Assembly (NCBI RefSeq): GCF_900313065.1 | Contig: NZ_OMPU01000010.1 | Coordinates: 1 to 64,000, forward strand | Source: Kiloniella sp. EL199 | GTDB taxonomy: Bacteria > Pseudomonadota > Alphaproteobacteria > Kiloniellales > Kiloniellaceae | DNA: 64,000 nt | Direction: 5' to 3' | Shown: positions 9,000-17,728 of the stretch, piece by piece | Layout of the letters: each line of letters begins with the position of its first letter | How positions within the stretch are numbered: the stretch's first letter is position 1 | Notes under the pieces: model-generated | The model's database searches: none | What the model was told of the DNA's origin: nothing | What the model saw: the letters and a program-made list of their open reading frames with translations, nothing else | Made by a program: the position numbers and the translations under genes

Positions 9000-9554
9000 A
9001 TGATCCGTTCTGAGATATTGAAAGAGATAGCACCAGTTATCCGTAATGAATTGGTGATTTGTAATATCGGTATTCCGAGCCAGGAGCTGCATGCTATTGA
9101 TGATCAGGCAACTAATTTTTATATGCTTGGTACGATGGGCTTGGCGTCTTCAATAGGGCTTGGATTGGCCCTTTCCCAAGAGAAAACCGTTGTTGTGATT
9201 GATGGTGATGGCTCTGTGTTAACTAATCTTGGTACTTTACCAACAATCGCGAACAATGTTGCAGACAATTATATTCTTCTAATCGTTGATAATGGATCTT
9301 ATGGTTCTACGGGGGATCAGGTTACCTATGCCGGTAAAAAAACGTCTCTGACAGAAGTTGCCAGAGCTTGTGGTTGCGACAATGTAGTTGAGTGCTGTGC
9401 GGAAGAGACTGCTAAGGTTCTAAGGGATGCAATTACTTCGCGAAGAATGACAGTTATTGTCTCGAAGTGTGAAAGCGGTAATGCAAAGATGCCAGTGATA
9501 ACAATGGATCCTGTTGTTATACGTGATCGATTTATGAAAGCAGTACAGGCATAA
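9000..9554 (+). CDS. comE: Sulfopyruvate decarboxylase beta subunit
   Basis: A 184-residue thiamine-diphosphate-binding subunit. The motif GDGSVLTNLGTL ending in VDNGSYGSTG binds Mg2+ and diphosphate. It is the partner of the preceding gene (3-bp spacing) and lies 3 bp before the FMN oxidase gene, so the three are almost certainly translated from one message. It is cytoplasmic. No sulfoacetaldehyde acetyltransferase (Xsc) lies in the window, so the next step must be encoded elsewhere. Confidence 0.87.
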   Translation: MIRSEILKEIAPVIRNELVICNIGIPSQELHAIDDQATNFYMLGTMGLASSIGLGLALSQEKTVVVIDGDGSVLTNLGTLPTIANNVADNYILLIVDNGSYGSTGDQVTYAGKKTSLTEVARACGCDNVVECCAEETAKVLRDAITSRRMTVIVSKCESGNAKMPVITMDPVVIRDRFMKAVQA

Positions 9555-9557
9555 AAC

Positions 9558-10697
9558 ATGTTATTTGAGGCTGGTATACATTCGGTTGCAGATGCCCGTC
9601 GGTTAGCACAACGTAGATTGCCCTGGATGGTTTTTGATTACATTGATGGTGCTGCTGGTGATGAAACTGGTCCGGAAGCAAACCGCCGGGCTTTGCAGGA
9701 TGTTCATTTGATGCCTAGAGTCTTGCGTAACGTAAGTAATCGCAGTCTGTCGGTTTCTCTTTTTGGTGAGGAAAAAGAGCGACCATTTGGTATTTGCCCT
9801 ATGGGAATGTGCAATCTCTCAACTCCGGGCGCAGATCTCATGCTTGCCCGCCTTGCTGCTAAATACAAAATTCCCCACGGTGTTTCTACTGTTTCCTCGA
9901 CTACAATGGAGGAAATTTACGAAACATCCGAAGGACAAGCCTGGTTTCAGCTCTATTTCAGTGGAGATGGGGTGGGCACGATGAAACTTCTCGAACGGGC
10001 CAAAAACATTGGCTATAAAACGCTTGTTTTAACTTTGGATGTACCTGAAGTGGGCCGTCGTCCTCGTGAACTACGTCACGGATTTAAGATGCCTTTTAAA
10101 ATTGGTCTCAGCCAGTTTGTCGATTTTGCAATGCATCCCCGCTGGTCTCTTTCAACTCTTTTAGCCGGGAAACCCCAGATGGCAAACTTCGACGGCAAAG
10201 AATATGTTTTTGATCGTACAGAAAGCCGGGCCGCTGCGGATTGGAAAACTTTTGAACGTATACGTGATTCCTGGCCAGGAAATCTGGTAGCCAAAGGAGT
10301 TTTGGCCTGTGAGGATGCAAGGCGTTTGAAAGATTCTGGAGTGGATGCAATACAGGTGTCTAGTCATGGTAGTCGCCAACTTAATGCGGCGCCGCCTCCT
10401 ATCTTGGCTTTGCAAGAAATTCGTAAAGAAATTGGGGAAGATTTTCCTCTTTTTTATGATTCTGGTATTCGTTCCGGTGAAGATATTGTCAAGGCGTATG
10501 CTATGGGTGCCGACTATGTATTCCTTGGTCGTGCTCTCCTTTTTGCATTGGCTGCGGGTGGGGAAAAGGGACTGGTAAGGTTATTTGAAATTCTTTCTCG
10601 AGAAATTGATATTTCTTTAGCTCAATTAGGTGCAACCAAGATTTTACTGGGTAAGGATAGAAATAAGTTTGGTGTATCTTTAACTGTTAAGCCTTGA
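9558..10697 (+). CDS. FMN-dependent alpha-hydroxyacid dehydrogenase, candidate sulfolactate oxidase
   Basis: A 379-residue LldD/glycolate-oxidase family TIM barrel. The catalytic His and substrate Arg sit in VSSHGSRQLN (family consensus SNHGGRQLD, so three flanking positions differ). The FMN phosphate region is FYDSGIRSGEDIVKAYAMGA then FLGRALL. Its position directly after comDE, which uses sulfopyruvate, makes sulfolactate a plausible substrate. If so, it would supply the sulfolactate-to-sulfopyruvate step between HpsN and ComDE. L-lactate or another hydroxyacid is the alternative. Confidence 0.82.
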   Translation: MLFEAGIHSVADARRLAQRRLPWMVFDYIDGAAGDETGPEANRRALQDVHLMPRVLRNVSNRSLSVSLFGEEKERPFGICPMGMCNLSTPGADLMLARLAAKYKIPHGVSTVSSTTMEEIYETSEGQAWFQLYFSGDGVGTMKLLERAKNIGYKTLVLTLDVPEVGRRPRELRHGFKMPFKIGLSQFVDFAMHPRWSLSTLLAGKPQMANFDGKEYVFDRTESRAAADWKTFERIRDSWPGNLVAKGVLACEDARRLKDSGVDAIQVSSHGSRQLNAAPPPILALQEIRKEIGEDFPLFYDSGIRSGEDIVKAYAMGADYVFLGRALLFALAAGGEKGLVRLFEILSREIDISLAQLGATKILLGKDRNKFGVSLTVKP

Positions 10698-10955
10698 GTA
10701 TCCTTTGGTAAATTCATGAATATGAAATTCATTATTCTTTTGGAAGGTACAGGCATCACGAAATTCGGTTAACAGAAACATTGGCGATTGTGTGCTTTCG
10801 TAATCAATGAAGGGGCTGTACCAGTTTGAAAAGAAGCGGGTTTTGAGCTTATGAAAGACGCGCTTGTACTTAATATCAAGATCATTAAACTCACTCGTAA
10901 TAGGTACTATGAATTGAAGTGAAAAGAAGATTTTCATATGAGGCAGTGTGGATAG
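10698..10955. other. Intergenic gap between oxidase and mtgA
   Basis: 258 bp with no convincing gene. A minus-strand open frame crosses it but overlaps both neighbours and has no recognisable features. I see no strong terminator after the oxidase gene. Confidence 0.5.
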
Positions 10956-11621
10956 ATGAAAACGTTTCTTCATCGGCTTGTTTGGGCGGGTGTGTTTATC
11001 GGGGTGATCTTTCCTGTCGGGCTGATCCTGTTTTATCGGGTGCTACCGCCCTTGGTGACGCCTCTTATGGTGCTTAGAGGTACGCCTGTGAGGTATGATT
11101 TTGTGAAGTTGGAGGATGTCTCGCCAAACTTGGTGAAGGCAGTTCTGGTTTCGGAAGATCAACGATTTTGCGATCATACAGGCTTTGACTGGAGACAAAT
11201 GGAAATCGTTTTGAAAGAGGCCCTTTACAAGGGATCAGCTTCGCGTGGAGCCAGCACGATTTCTATGCAGACTGCGAAGAACCTGTTTCTGTGGCCCTCA
11301 CGCAGTAAAGTTCGAAAGCTTCTTGAGGTCCCGCTTACTCTGATGCTTGAAACATTGTTACCGAAGCGACGCATTTTGGAGCTCTACTTGAACATCGCGG
11401 AATTTGGCGATGGTATTTATGGTGCAGAAGCTGCTGCTCAAAATCATTTCAATACAACAGCGAAAAATTTAACCCGACGTCAGTCAACTCGCCTTGCCGC
11501 AGTATTGCCGAACCCGCTGACTCGAAATGCGGCCCGACCCAGTCAGAATGTGCAAAATCGGGCTGATAAAATTCGAAGAGGCATCAGGATTGCTCCTGCT
11601 TCCCTATGGTCTTGTCTCTAG
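10956..11621 (+). CDS. mtgA: Monofunctional peptidoglycan glycosyltransferase
   Basis: A 221-residue GT51 protein with one N-terminal membrane anchor (about residues 8-30). It polymerises lipid II glycan strands in the periplasm. The family motifs VSEDQRFCDHTGFDW (catalytic Glu), GASTISMQTAKNLFLW and KRRILELYLNIAEFG are all present, and there is no transpeptidase domain. Length is normal for MtgA. It stands alone, unrelated to the flanking catabolic operons. Confidence 0.93.
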   Translation: MKTFLHRLVWAGVFIGVIFPVGLILFYRVLPPLVTPLMVLRGTPVRYDFVKLEDVSPNLVKAVLVSEDQRFCDHTGFDWRQMEIVLKEALYKGSASRGASTISMQTAKNLFLWPSRSKVRKLLEVPLTLMLETLLPKRRILELYLNIAEFGDGIYGAEAAAQNHFNTTAKNLTRRQSTRLAAVLPNPLTRNAARPSQNVQNRADKIRRGIRIAPASLWSCL

Positions 11622-11851
11622 TTTGTATTTTCACTCAAACAGCAGAGATATATTTTGCGGTTCTTTTGCTGTTAATCAGATGGTTTCCTTGATGAGTTAA
11701 CTTGATCATTTGCAGTTGTTATCCATGAGAAAATATAGGGTGAAATAAACACAGATATCAGGTTTGCAGAGAAGTGTAATAAGTCACATGCTATTATATG
11801 AATGGAGAGCTTCAAGAAAGGTTAAGCGTAGTGCCGAAACACTTTACTATC

Positions 11852-11875
11852 GATTTAACTAAGCGGAGTTAAATC
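11852..11875 (-). terminator. Stem-loop just after iolB
   Basis: Arms GATTTAACT (11852-11860) and AGTTAAATC (11867-11875) are perfectly complementary with a 6-nt loop. They lie right beyond the iolB stop codon. There is no T-tract on the iolB strand, so it may be an mRNA 3'-end stabiliser instead of an intrinsic terminator. The rest of the mtgA-iolB gap (11622-11851) shows nothing else. Confidence 0.4.
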
Positions 11876-11876
11876 T

Positions 11877-12689
11877 TTATGATTTCAGCATCCATTCATG
11901 GGCCGGGTCGTTATGGAATTTCCAGATACGTTTGGGGCCAGCCATAACATTGAGATAATAGAGGTCATACCCGTGAGGGGCACCGCAAGGATGGTAACCT
12001 TTCGGCACCAAAACGACATTGCCATCTTCTACCGCAAAGGTTTCGTCCAGTGATCTGTCATCTGTATAAACTCGCTGGAAGGCAAAACCCTGTGCTGGGT
12101 TCAGGCGATGATAATAGGTTTCTTCAAGCAATGATTCATTTGGCAGTTTATCCTGATCATGCTTGTGAGGGGGATAGGAAGACCAGTGTCCACCGGGTGT
12201 TATAACTTCTACAACAAGCAGGCTGTCCGCAGGCTCGGTTTCGGGCAGAATATTGGCTACATGGCGAACGTTTGTACCCTGTCCACGTGTCTCTCTGCTT
12301 GCCTGTTCCGGCGAAATGACACGAGGTTTGAGGCGTTTATCAAGAGAGGATGTTACAGGGGCTGAGCAAATCGCCAATTCCACATTTGTTTTTGCAGTTA
12401 AAGACCATGTGCATCCTCCGGGGATATAAACTGACCAGGGGCCGCCCTCGAAAGGGGACATGCGTTCGCCCAGAGAGCCGAAGTCCTGACCATCTACGAT
12501 GACCTGACCTTTGCCCGAGATGAAAACGAGACAAATTTCCCGGTCAGCTGTTTGTTTAGACAGGGTCTGATCTTTTGCAAGTTTATGGATATTAAAGCCA
12601 ACATATTCCCAGTCAGCACTGTCGGGGGTAATTTCTATCACTTTTCCATTTTGGTCAGGTGCTGATGGTTTTATAAGTAAATGGCTCAT
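11877..12689 (-). CDS. iolB: 5-deoxy-glucuronate isomerase
   Basis: A 270-residue bicupin protein of the IolB family, converting 5-deoxyglucuronate to 2-deoxy-5-keto-gluconate in myo-inositol catabolism. The metal-site elements GGHWSSYPPHKHD and LVPKGYHPCGAPHGYDLYYL are present, and length is typical. It lies downstream of iolC on the same strand, separated by 203 bp that hold a decayed open frame. iolD, iolE and iolA are not in this window. Confidence 0.93.
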   Translation of the reverse strand: MSHLLIKPSAPDQNGKVIEITPDSADWEYVGFNIHKLAKDQTLSKQTADREICLVFISGKGQVIVDGQDFGSLGERMSPFEGGPWSVYIPGGCTWSLTAKTNVELAICSAPVTSSLDKRLKPRVISPEQASRETRGQGTNVRHVANILPETEPADSLLVVEVITPGGHWSSYPPHKHDQDKLPNESLLEETYYHRLNPAQGFAFQRVYTDDRSLDETFAVEDGNVVLVPKGYHPCGAPHGYDLYYLNVMAGPKRIWKFHNDPAHEWMLKS

Positions 12690-12756
12690 TCTGATTTCTC
12701 GTACGCTTAAACGGGGTCATCTAAATTCAATTATTCATTGGTTGCTGTGTTCTGTT

Positions 12757-12896
12757 TTACGCTGCTTCTTCAAGCAAACCTGATTCCGGCAAGATCGCTA
12801 CCAAACTAGCACAACTCGTTTTCCAAATTCGGCCCACTCTTCGCCTTTTAAGATCGGGTGTTTGAAAAGGCTTTGTTGGTATGGGCTCTTGTTCAT
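12757..12896 (-). pseudogene. Possible remnant of a small gene between iolC and iolB
   Basis: An ATG at 12896 overlaps the iolC stop codon (ATGA), the usual sign of a coupled downstream gene. The frame runs only 32 codons (MNKSPYQQSLFKHPILKG then EEWAEFGKRVV) to TAG at 12798-12800. A one-base slip at the end of GKRVV continues in another frame as ASLVAILPESGLLEEAA and ends at TAA 12757-12759. The whole would be about 47 residues. I do not recognise it; it could be a small gene with a frameshift, an internally deleted larger gene, or chance. Confidence 0.35.
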
Positions 12897-14824
12897 GAAG
12901 CGCGTGTTGCTTTTTCGACTTCTATCCATGCATCTGTCAAACGGCGGAATTTATTTTCCATATCTGCAATTGCGGCTTTGTCATCAATCTCGCCCTTTAA
13001 CCATGCATTTGCAGCGGCGGCAAATATTGTGCGTCCAACCGCGAAGCCTTTGACCCAAGGAGAGGATATCGCAGAGGCAAAAGCTTCTTTGAGTTCGTCT
13101 TCGGGTGCTTCCAATCCTAAGAGTACAATCCCCCGGCAATAGGGATCGTTTTCTTCGATTACACTGCTTATGTTTTGCCATGCAACGGTGCTGGTCTGTG
13201 GTTCCAGTTTCCACCAGTCCGGTTTGATGCCTAGATTATAAAGTCTGCTCATGACCGTGGAAATTGTTTCGTCATCAAGAGGACCATTTTTCCCTGCAAT
13301 GATTTCAATAAGAAGTTCACGGCCAACTTTGCGTGCTGCTTCGTGAAGCCTTAACAGAGCTTTTTCCTGTTGTTTCTTGAGGCTTTCTTCGTCGTCTGGA
13401 TGGTAAAAGCAGAGACATTTTACAACATGATCCACCGGCCATTCGTTCAAATGTGATCCCAAATCTTCGATCTGGTCAAAATCCAGAGGGCGAGAACCCG
13501 GTAATTCCACAGGACGCCCAATCCATAAGGGTTCTTTTGCGACATCAAACAGTGCTTTCACACCATAGGTACTGTCTAGAAGCATGCCATAATTCGGACG
13601 TCCCTGCGCGATATTGCTGGCTGCTTGTGCGGCTAATTGTTTGAAGTAAGAGATGTGATCGCGAGATACACCGGCACGATCGGCCATATCTTCTAGTTGT
13701 GATCGGTGGTCAATGGCAAAAGCCATGAGGCTTGTATCCGCCGGGCGTCGTGTTGTTGCCCAGTGAATGTGATTGATATCCTGATCCTTGCGTAATACAT
13801 GGTATTTGCTGCCGATTTTCAGGAAGTATTGTAGTTCGTCCCATGTCGGAATCTCTGGCGAGCAAAGCAGGCGTGATACGGCAAAAGCACCACAGGCATT
13901 GGCCCACTTTGCACAGATCTCAAAGTCTTCACCCCGGAGCCACCCTCGTAAAAAACCGGACATAAAGGCATCACCAGCTCCAAGCACATTGTAAACTTCA
14001 ACGGGAAAGCCGGGACCTGTGATGCCTTCTTCGAGATTTGCCGGTATCGTGTCAGGATAGACCACACAGCCCATAGGGCCGCGTTTGAGCACAACCACAG
14101 CCTTGGAAAGAGATCGGATGACTTTAAGGGCTTCGAGTGTGTTTTCCGTGCCGCCAGCAATGTGAACTTCTTCTTCGGTGCCAACAATAAGATCACAGTC
14201 CGCTAGAACAGATTGAAGGTGCTTTGTTACAAGATCCGATTTAATGAAACGTTCTTCACCGGCTTCATGACCGGCCAACCCCCAAAGATTGGGGCGGTAA
14301 TCGATATCAAGAATAACTTTGCGACCTGCAGATTTGGCAATGGATACAGCTTTTTGGCTTGCAGCAAGAACATTAGGTTTAGACAAATGTGTGCCGCTGA
14401 TGAGAACCGATTGTGATCTATCAATAAACGCAGGATTAATGTCTTCTTCACACAGAGCCATGTCTGCGCAATTTTCGCGATAGAAAATCAAGGGAAAAGT
14501 GTCATCATCCTTTACCCCCAATAGTACCAGTGCAGTCAGTCGCTCTTTGTCGGTGATGATACCGTCGGTAGCGACGTTTTCACGGGCCATTTGCTCTCGG
14601 ATATAGCGCCCCATCTGTTCGTCTCCGACCCGGGTGATGAAGCCGGAATGCAAACCCAATCTCGACGTACCAATTGCGATGTTTGCCGGGCATCCGCCGA
14701 CAGATTTTGCGAAGCTTGCCATGTCTTCCAGACGGCCACCAATCTGCTGACCGTAAAGATCTACCGAAGCCCGCCCAATGGTGATAACGTCAAGATCGTG
14801 TTGCTTTGTCATGATTTTTGTCAT
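12893..14824 (-). CDS. iolC: 5-dehydro-2-deoxygluconokinase fused to DUF2090 aldolase-like domain
   Basis: A 643-residue fusion. Residues about 12-330 form a PfkB-family kinase (N-terminal GRASVDLYGQQIGG; catalytic GAGDAFMSGFLRGW near residue 293) that phosphorylates 2-deoxy-5-keto-gluconate. Residues about 345-635 form the DUF2090 domain, a TIM-barrel relative of class I aldolases often fused to IolC in Proteobacteria, which may cleave the phosphorylated product. The start at 14824 is taken over Met5, though neither has a strong ribosome binding site. It is divergent from iolG across two IolR-like sites. Confidence 0.93.
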   Translation of the reverse strand: MTKIMTKQHDLDVITIGRASVDLYGQQIGGRLEDMASFAKSVGGCPANIAIGTSRLGLHSGFITRVGDEQMGRYIREQMARENVATDGIITDKERLTALVLLGVKDDDTFPLIFYRENCADMALCEEDINPAFIDRSQSVLISGTHLSKPNVLAASQKAVSIAKSAGRKVILDIDYRPNLWGLAGHEAGEERFIKSDLVTKHLQSVLADCDLIVGTEEEVHIAGGTENTLEALKVIRSLSKAVVVLKRGPMGCVVYPDTIPANLEEGITGPGFPVEVYNVLGAGDAFMSGFLRGWLRGEDFEICAKWANACGAFAVSRLLCSPEIPTWDELQYFLKIGSKYHVLRKDQDINHIHWATTRRPADTSLMAFAIDHRSQLEDMADRAGVSRDHISYFKQLAAQAASNIAQGRPNYGMLLDSTYGVKALFDVAKEPLWIGRPVELPGSRPLDFDQIEDLGSHLNEWPVDHVVKCLCFYHPDDEESLKKQQEKALLRLHEAARKVGRELLIEIIAGKNGPLDDETISTVMSRLYNLGIKPDWWKLEPQTSTVAWQNISSVIEENDPYCRGIVLLGLEAPEDELKEAFASAISSPWVKGFAVGRTIFAAAANAWLKGEIDDKAAIADMENKFRRLTDAWIEVEKATRAS

Positions 14825-14862
14825 TTCTTCTTAACAGCTTCATACCTTGTTCTTGTATTAAT

Positions 14863-14906
14863 GGAACATGTATTCTATAAAAAAGTCAACTAGGAATAAA
14901 TATTCC
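14863..14906. promoter_or_regulatory. Two IolR-type operators in the iolC-iolG divergent region
   Basis: GGAATAAATATTCC at 14893-14906 exactly fits the GGAA-N6-TTCC motif reported for RpiR-type IolR of Sinorhizobium. GGAACATGTATTCT at 14863-14876 matches at seven of the eight fixed positions. Their centres are 30 bp apart in the 84-bp intergenic space. The downstream-most site abuts the iolG start and would block its translation-initiation region or promoter. Confidence 0.75.
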
Positions 14907-14908
14907 TT

Positions 14909-15910
14909 ATGGAGGGTTTTTTGATTGGTTTTGGATTAATCGGTGCGGGTCGGATTGGCCAACTCCACGCAGATAATATTGTGACAAACAGTCGGGCAAA
15001 TCTGATTACTGTTTCAGATGCTTTTGTTGAGGCTGCAGAATCTTTGGCGGTAAAAACAGGTGCCAAGGTCTCGTCAGTTGAAGACATGTTGGCGCGAGAT
15101 GATGTCCATGCAGTTTTTGTCGCTTCTTCAACGGATACTCATGCAGATTTTATCGAAGCTGGAGCGCGTGCAGGCAAAGCTGTTTTTTGTGAAAAGCCTG
15201 TGGACATGGATGCGGACAGAATTCGTTCTTGCCTTGACGTTGTTGAGGGGTGCAAGCAATCGTTGATGATTGGTTTCAATCGCCGTTTTGATCCTAATTT
15301 TGCGTCATTACAACGACGATTGTCTGATGGTGAAATTGGGGATATTGAAATCGTTACCATTCAATCAAGAGATCCTTCACCACCTCCGGTTTCCTATATT
15401 GAGAGATCCGGTGGATTGTTCAGGGACATGATGATCCATGACCTTGATATGGCACGCTTTCTTTTGGGAGAAGAGCCGGTTTCTATCTACGCCACTGGTT
15501 CGGCATTGGTTGATCCAACTATTGGGGATGCTGGTGATGTGGATACTGCACTTGCTGTTCTCAAAACTGCAAGCGGCAAGGTTTGTCAGATCTCCAACTC
15601 ACGCCGGGCAAGCTATGGCTATGACCAGCGCATCGAAGTTCACGGATCAAAAGGGATGCTTCGCGCGGGAAATGTCCATGAAACAACTGTGGAAATCGCA
15701 ACGTCTGCCGGTTTCAAGACTGATCCTGTTCAGCATTTCTTTCTAGAGCGTTACATGGCGGCGTACCGAGATGAACTCAATGCCTTTATCGATGTTGTCG
15801 AGCAGGGCAAAAAACCTTCGCCAGATGGTTACGACGGCCTTATGGCGCAGACCCTGGCAGATGCAGCAACAGAATCCTTGAAAACGGGTGATCCTGTTTC
15901 ACTTGTCTGA
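14909..15910 (+). CDS. iolG: Inositol 2-dehydrogenase
   Basis: A 333-residue Gfo/Idh/MocA oxidoreductase. The NAD motif GLIGAGRIGQLHADN is near the N-terminus, EKPVD is at about 95-99, and the catalytic region DMMIHDLDMARFLLGEEP is in the middle. It oxidises myo-inositol to scyllo-inosose. It is divergent from iolC and followed after 23 bp by the regulator gene, so iolG-iolR form an operon. Confidence 0.93.
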   Translation: MEGFLIGFGLIGAGRIGQLHADNIVTNSRANLITVSDAFVEAAESLAVKTGAKVSSVEDMLARDDVHAVFVASSTDTHADFIEAGARAGKAVFCEKPVDMDADRIRSCLDVVEGCKQSLMIGFNRRFDPNFASLQRRLSDGEIGDIEIVTIQSRDPSPPPVSYIERSGGLFRDMMIHDLDMARFLLGEEPVSIYATGSALVDPTIGDAGDVDTALAVLKTASGKVCQISNSRRASYGYDQRIEVHGSKGMLRAGNVHETTVEIATSAGFKTDPVQHFFLERYMAAYRDELNAFIDVVEQGKKPSPDGYDGLMAQTLADAATESLKTGDPVSLV

Positions 15911-15933
15911 CCTCAAGAACGAGAGGCTATTTG

Positions 15934-16761
15934 ATGACTTTGCCTGATACCTATGATGCATTGAGGGATGAATTGGCATTACGCCATGGTGAACTTAGCA
16001 AACGCTTGAAGCAGATCGCAGAATATGCACTGGATAACCCAAACGATATGGCGCTGGAAACCGTTTCTGCAGTTGCAGAACGTGCAAAGGTTCAGCCTTC
16101 GAGTCTTATCCGTTTTGCCAAAACTTTTGGATACTCGGGCTTTAGTGAAATGCAGAAGGTTTTTCGTTCGCGCCTTGTAGAGAGTGATTCCAGTTATAAA
16201 GAACGTATCCGATCATTAAGTAGAGATAACGTACGTCAATCCAATAGTTCCAGCGTGGTGCTGGACAATTTTATAGACGGTGGTGTCGCTGCGTTGAATA
16301 ACCTGCGTGAAGTGCTTGATCCAGAAAATCTGGAACAGGTTGTTGAGGTTCTGGTGAGTGCAGATGTTATATATCTGGCGGCGCAAAGAAGGGCTTTTCC
16401 TGTTGCGAGTTATCTGGCGTATGCATTGGCACAGCTGGAAAAACGCTGTGTGCTTATAGATGGCAATGGCGGCATGTTTTTTGAACAGGCACGCTCCATC
16501 CGTAAGGGAGATGCATTGCTGGCGATTAGTTTTAAAAGCTATGCCCCTGAAGTTATTCAGCTCGTTAGGGAAACGAAGAACAAGGATATATCCGTCGTTT
16601 CGATCAGCGATGGCGTTTTAAGTCCTTTGGCTCAGCATTCAGATGTGTGTTTGGAGGTCGAGGAAGTCGAAGTACATGCCTTCCGGTCACTTTCTGCAAG
16701 CATGACTTTGGCTCTGACGCTGGTTGTGGCTTTGGGGCATGCTTTGGATCAAGAGGTTTGA
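15934..16761 (+). CDS. iolR: RpiR-family inositol regulator
   Basis: About 275 residues. An N-terminal RpiR helix-turn-helix (ETVSAVAERAKVQPSSLIRF, about 47-66) is followed by a SIS sugar-phosphate-binding domain (about 125-260). The frame is open from TTG 15931, but ATG 15934 has GAGAGG seven bases upstream and is preferred. Its place behind iolG and the GGAA-N6-TTCC sites upstream support the role of inositol repressor, with an inositol-derived phosphate as likely inducer. Confidence 0.88.
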   Translation: MTLPDTYDALRDELALRHGELSKRLKQIAEYALDNPNDMALETVSAVAERAKVQPSSLIRFAKTFGYSGFSEMQKVFRSRLVESDSSYKERIRSLSRDNVRQSNSSSVVLDNFIDGGVAALNNLREVLDPENLEQVVEVLVSADVIYLAAQRRAFPVASYLAYALAQLEKRCVLIDGNGGMFFEQARSIRKGDALLAISFKSYAPEVIQLVRETKNKDISVVSISDGVLSPLAQHSDVCLEVEEVEVHAFRSLSASMTLALTLVVALGHALDQEV

Positions 16762-16777
16762 TTTATGATGTTAATTG

Positions 16778-16818
16778 GACAGCGCCCTTTAGGGCAAAGA
16801 GACTCTAGGGGCGCTGTC
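16778..16818. terminator. Stem-loop between iolR and pspC
   Basis: GACAGCGCCC (16778-16787) pairs perfectly with GGGCGCTGTC (16809-16818). The genes converge here, so the structure could end both messages. No T-tract follows on either strand, which makes factor-independent termination uncertain. Confidence 0.5.
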
Positions 16819-16863
16819 GAGTTTCGCCAGATGTTATCTAGCGTGCTTTTTAACTAGAAGGCT

Positions 16864-17346
16864 TTATTTGTCATCCTTTTTCATCTTCTGGAACTCTTTG
16901 TTGAGTTTGTATTCTTCAGAAGACACATGTTTTTCCATATCTGCAGTTCGGCGTTCCAGATCCTCGAACTCTCGGCAAAGTTCGGAAAAATCCAGATTGT
17001 CATCTCTGCTATATTCATGGGGTGACGTTTGTTCCGCGCCTGCATAGGCATATTGTGTTTGGTATTTACTGCTATTATTACCGCTCGCCCAGTTTTTTGC
17101 TTTGTTGGCCATTTTGTTGAACTTTCCCTCTAGCCGGCCAGGGTTATTTACCCAGTAGAGGGAGAGAAAAAAAACGATTAAGGTCAGAACAAAGTTTATA
17201 AAAAGACCAATAATAAAGGCGGCCAGAACAAGTTTTCGTGGTACGCCAAAGCGATCAGCGATAGCGCGCGTTACCCGTTTGACCGGACCGTGATGATGAT
17301 AGGCCTGATAACTGTGACAGCCTGATTTTTTTCTTTGATTGTGCAT
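16864..17346 (-). CDS. pspC: PspC-domain envelope stress membrane protein
   Basis: About 160 residues. The PspC domain has GVPRKLVLAAFIIGLFINF followed by a second hydrophobic stretch, then a long soluble charged tail. Its role is to sense inner-membrane stress with PspB and relieve PspA inhibition of PspF. The frame can be extended to a TTG at 17427 that overlaps the pspB stop. I prefer ATG 17346, which has a GGGA ribosome binding site, but the start is uncertain. It follows pspA and pspB on the same strand. Confidence 0.82.
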   Translation of the reverse strand: MHNQRKKSGCHSYQAYHHHGPVKRVTRAIADRFGVPRKLVLAAFIIGLFINFVLTLIVFFLSLYWVNNPGRLEGKFNKMANKAKNWASGNNSSKYQTQYAYAGAEQTSPHEYSRDDNLDFSELCREFEDLERRTADMEKHVSSEEYKLNKEFQKMKKDDK

Positions 17347-17423
17347 TTGAATAATCCCGTTCTCTTCTGGTCGCTGTTTTATTTGGTGAGAGTGCTGTTG
17401 GTGTCTAGGCACAGGTTTGGTTG

Positions 17424-17651
17424 TCAATCCTGTTCAAGTACTTTTTCTAGTGTGGCAACGCGGTCAGCCAGCTTTTTCGCAACGTCACGCATCTTTAAAA
17501 GTTCTTCTTTGGGGACAGCAACCATACCATTTCCCAGGTCTTGTTTTTTCATCGTTTTCCACTTTGTTATGTAATGGAAAATGATCCAGAGTGGGGCGAC
17601 GATAGACAGGAACACCACCAAGGGGACGAAGAAAGCTACAGCGAAGCTCAT
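17424..17651 (-). CDS. pspB: Phage shock protein B
   Basis: A 75-residue protein with one N-terminal transmembrane helix (about 5-27) and a cytoplasmic region KVPKEEL-like then a leucine-zipper-like coil (MRDVAKKLADRVATLEKVL), the PspB plan. With PspC it forms the stress sensor that binds PspA. It lies 77 bp after pspA. Confidence 0.9.
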   Translation of the reverse strand: MSFAVAFFVPLVVFLSIVAPLWIIFHYITKWKTMKKQDLGNGMVAVPKEELLKMRDVAKKLADRVATLEKVLEQD

Positions 17652-17728
17652 TGTTTTGTTTTCTTTCTCAGTTCAAAATCTGTTTATTCTAAATCCCGGC
17701 CACTCTGGACCGTTGCAGGCTAGGGGCA

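Noticed and set aside
10680-10973. 97-codon open frame on the minus strand across the oxidase-mtgA gap
   Set aside because: It overlaps the start of mtgA and the end of the oxidase gene, has no clear ribosome binding site and resembles no family I know.
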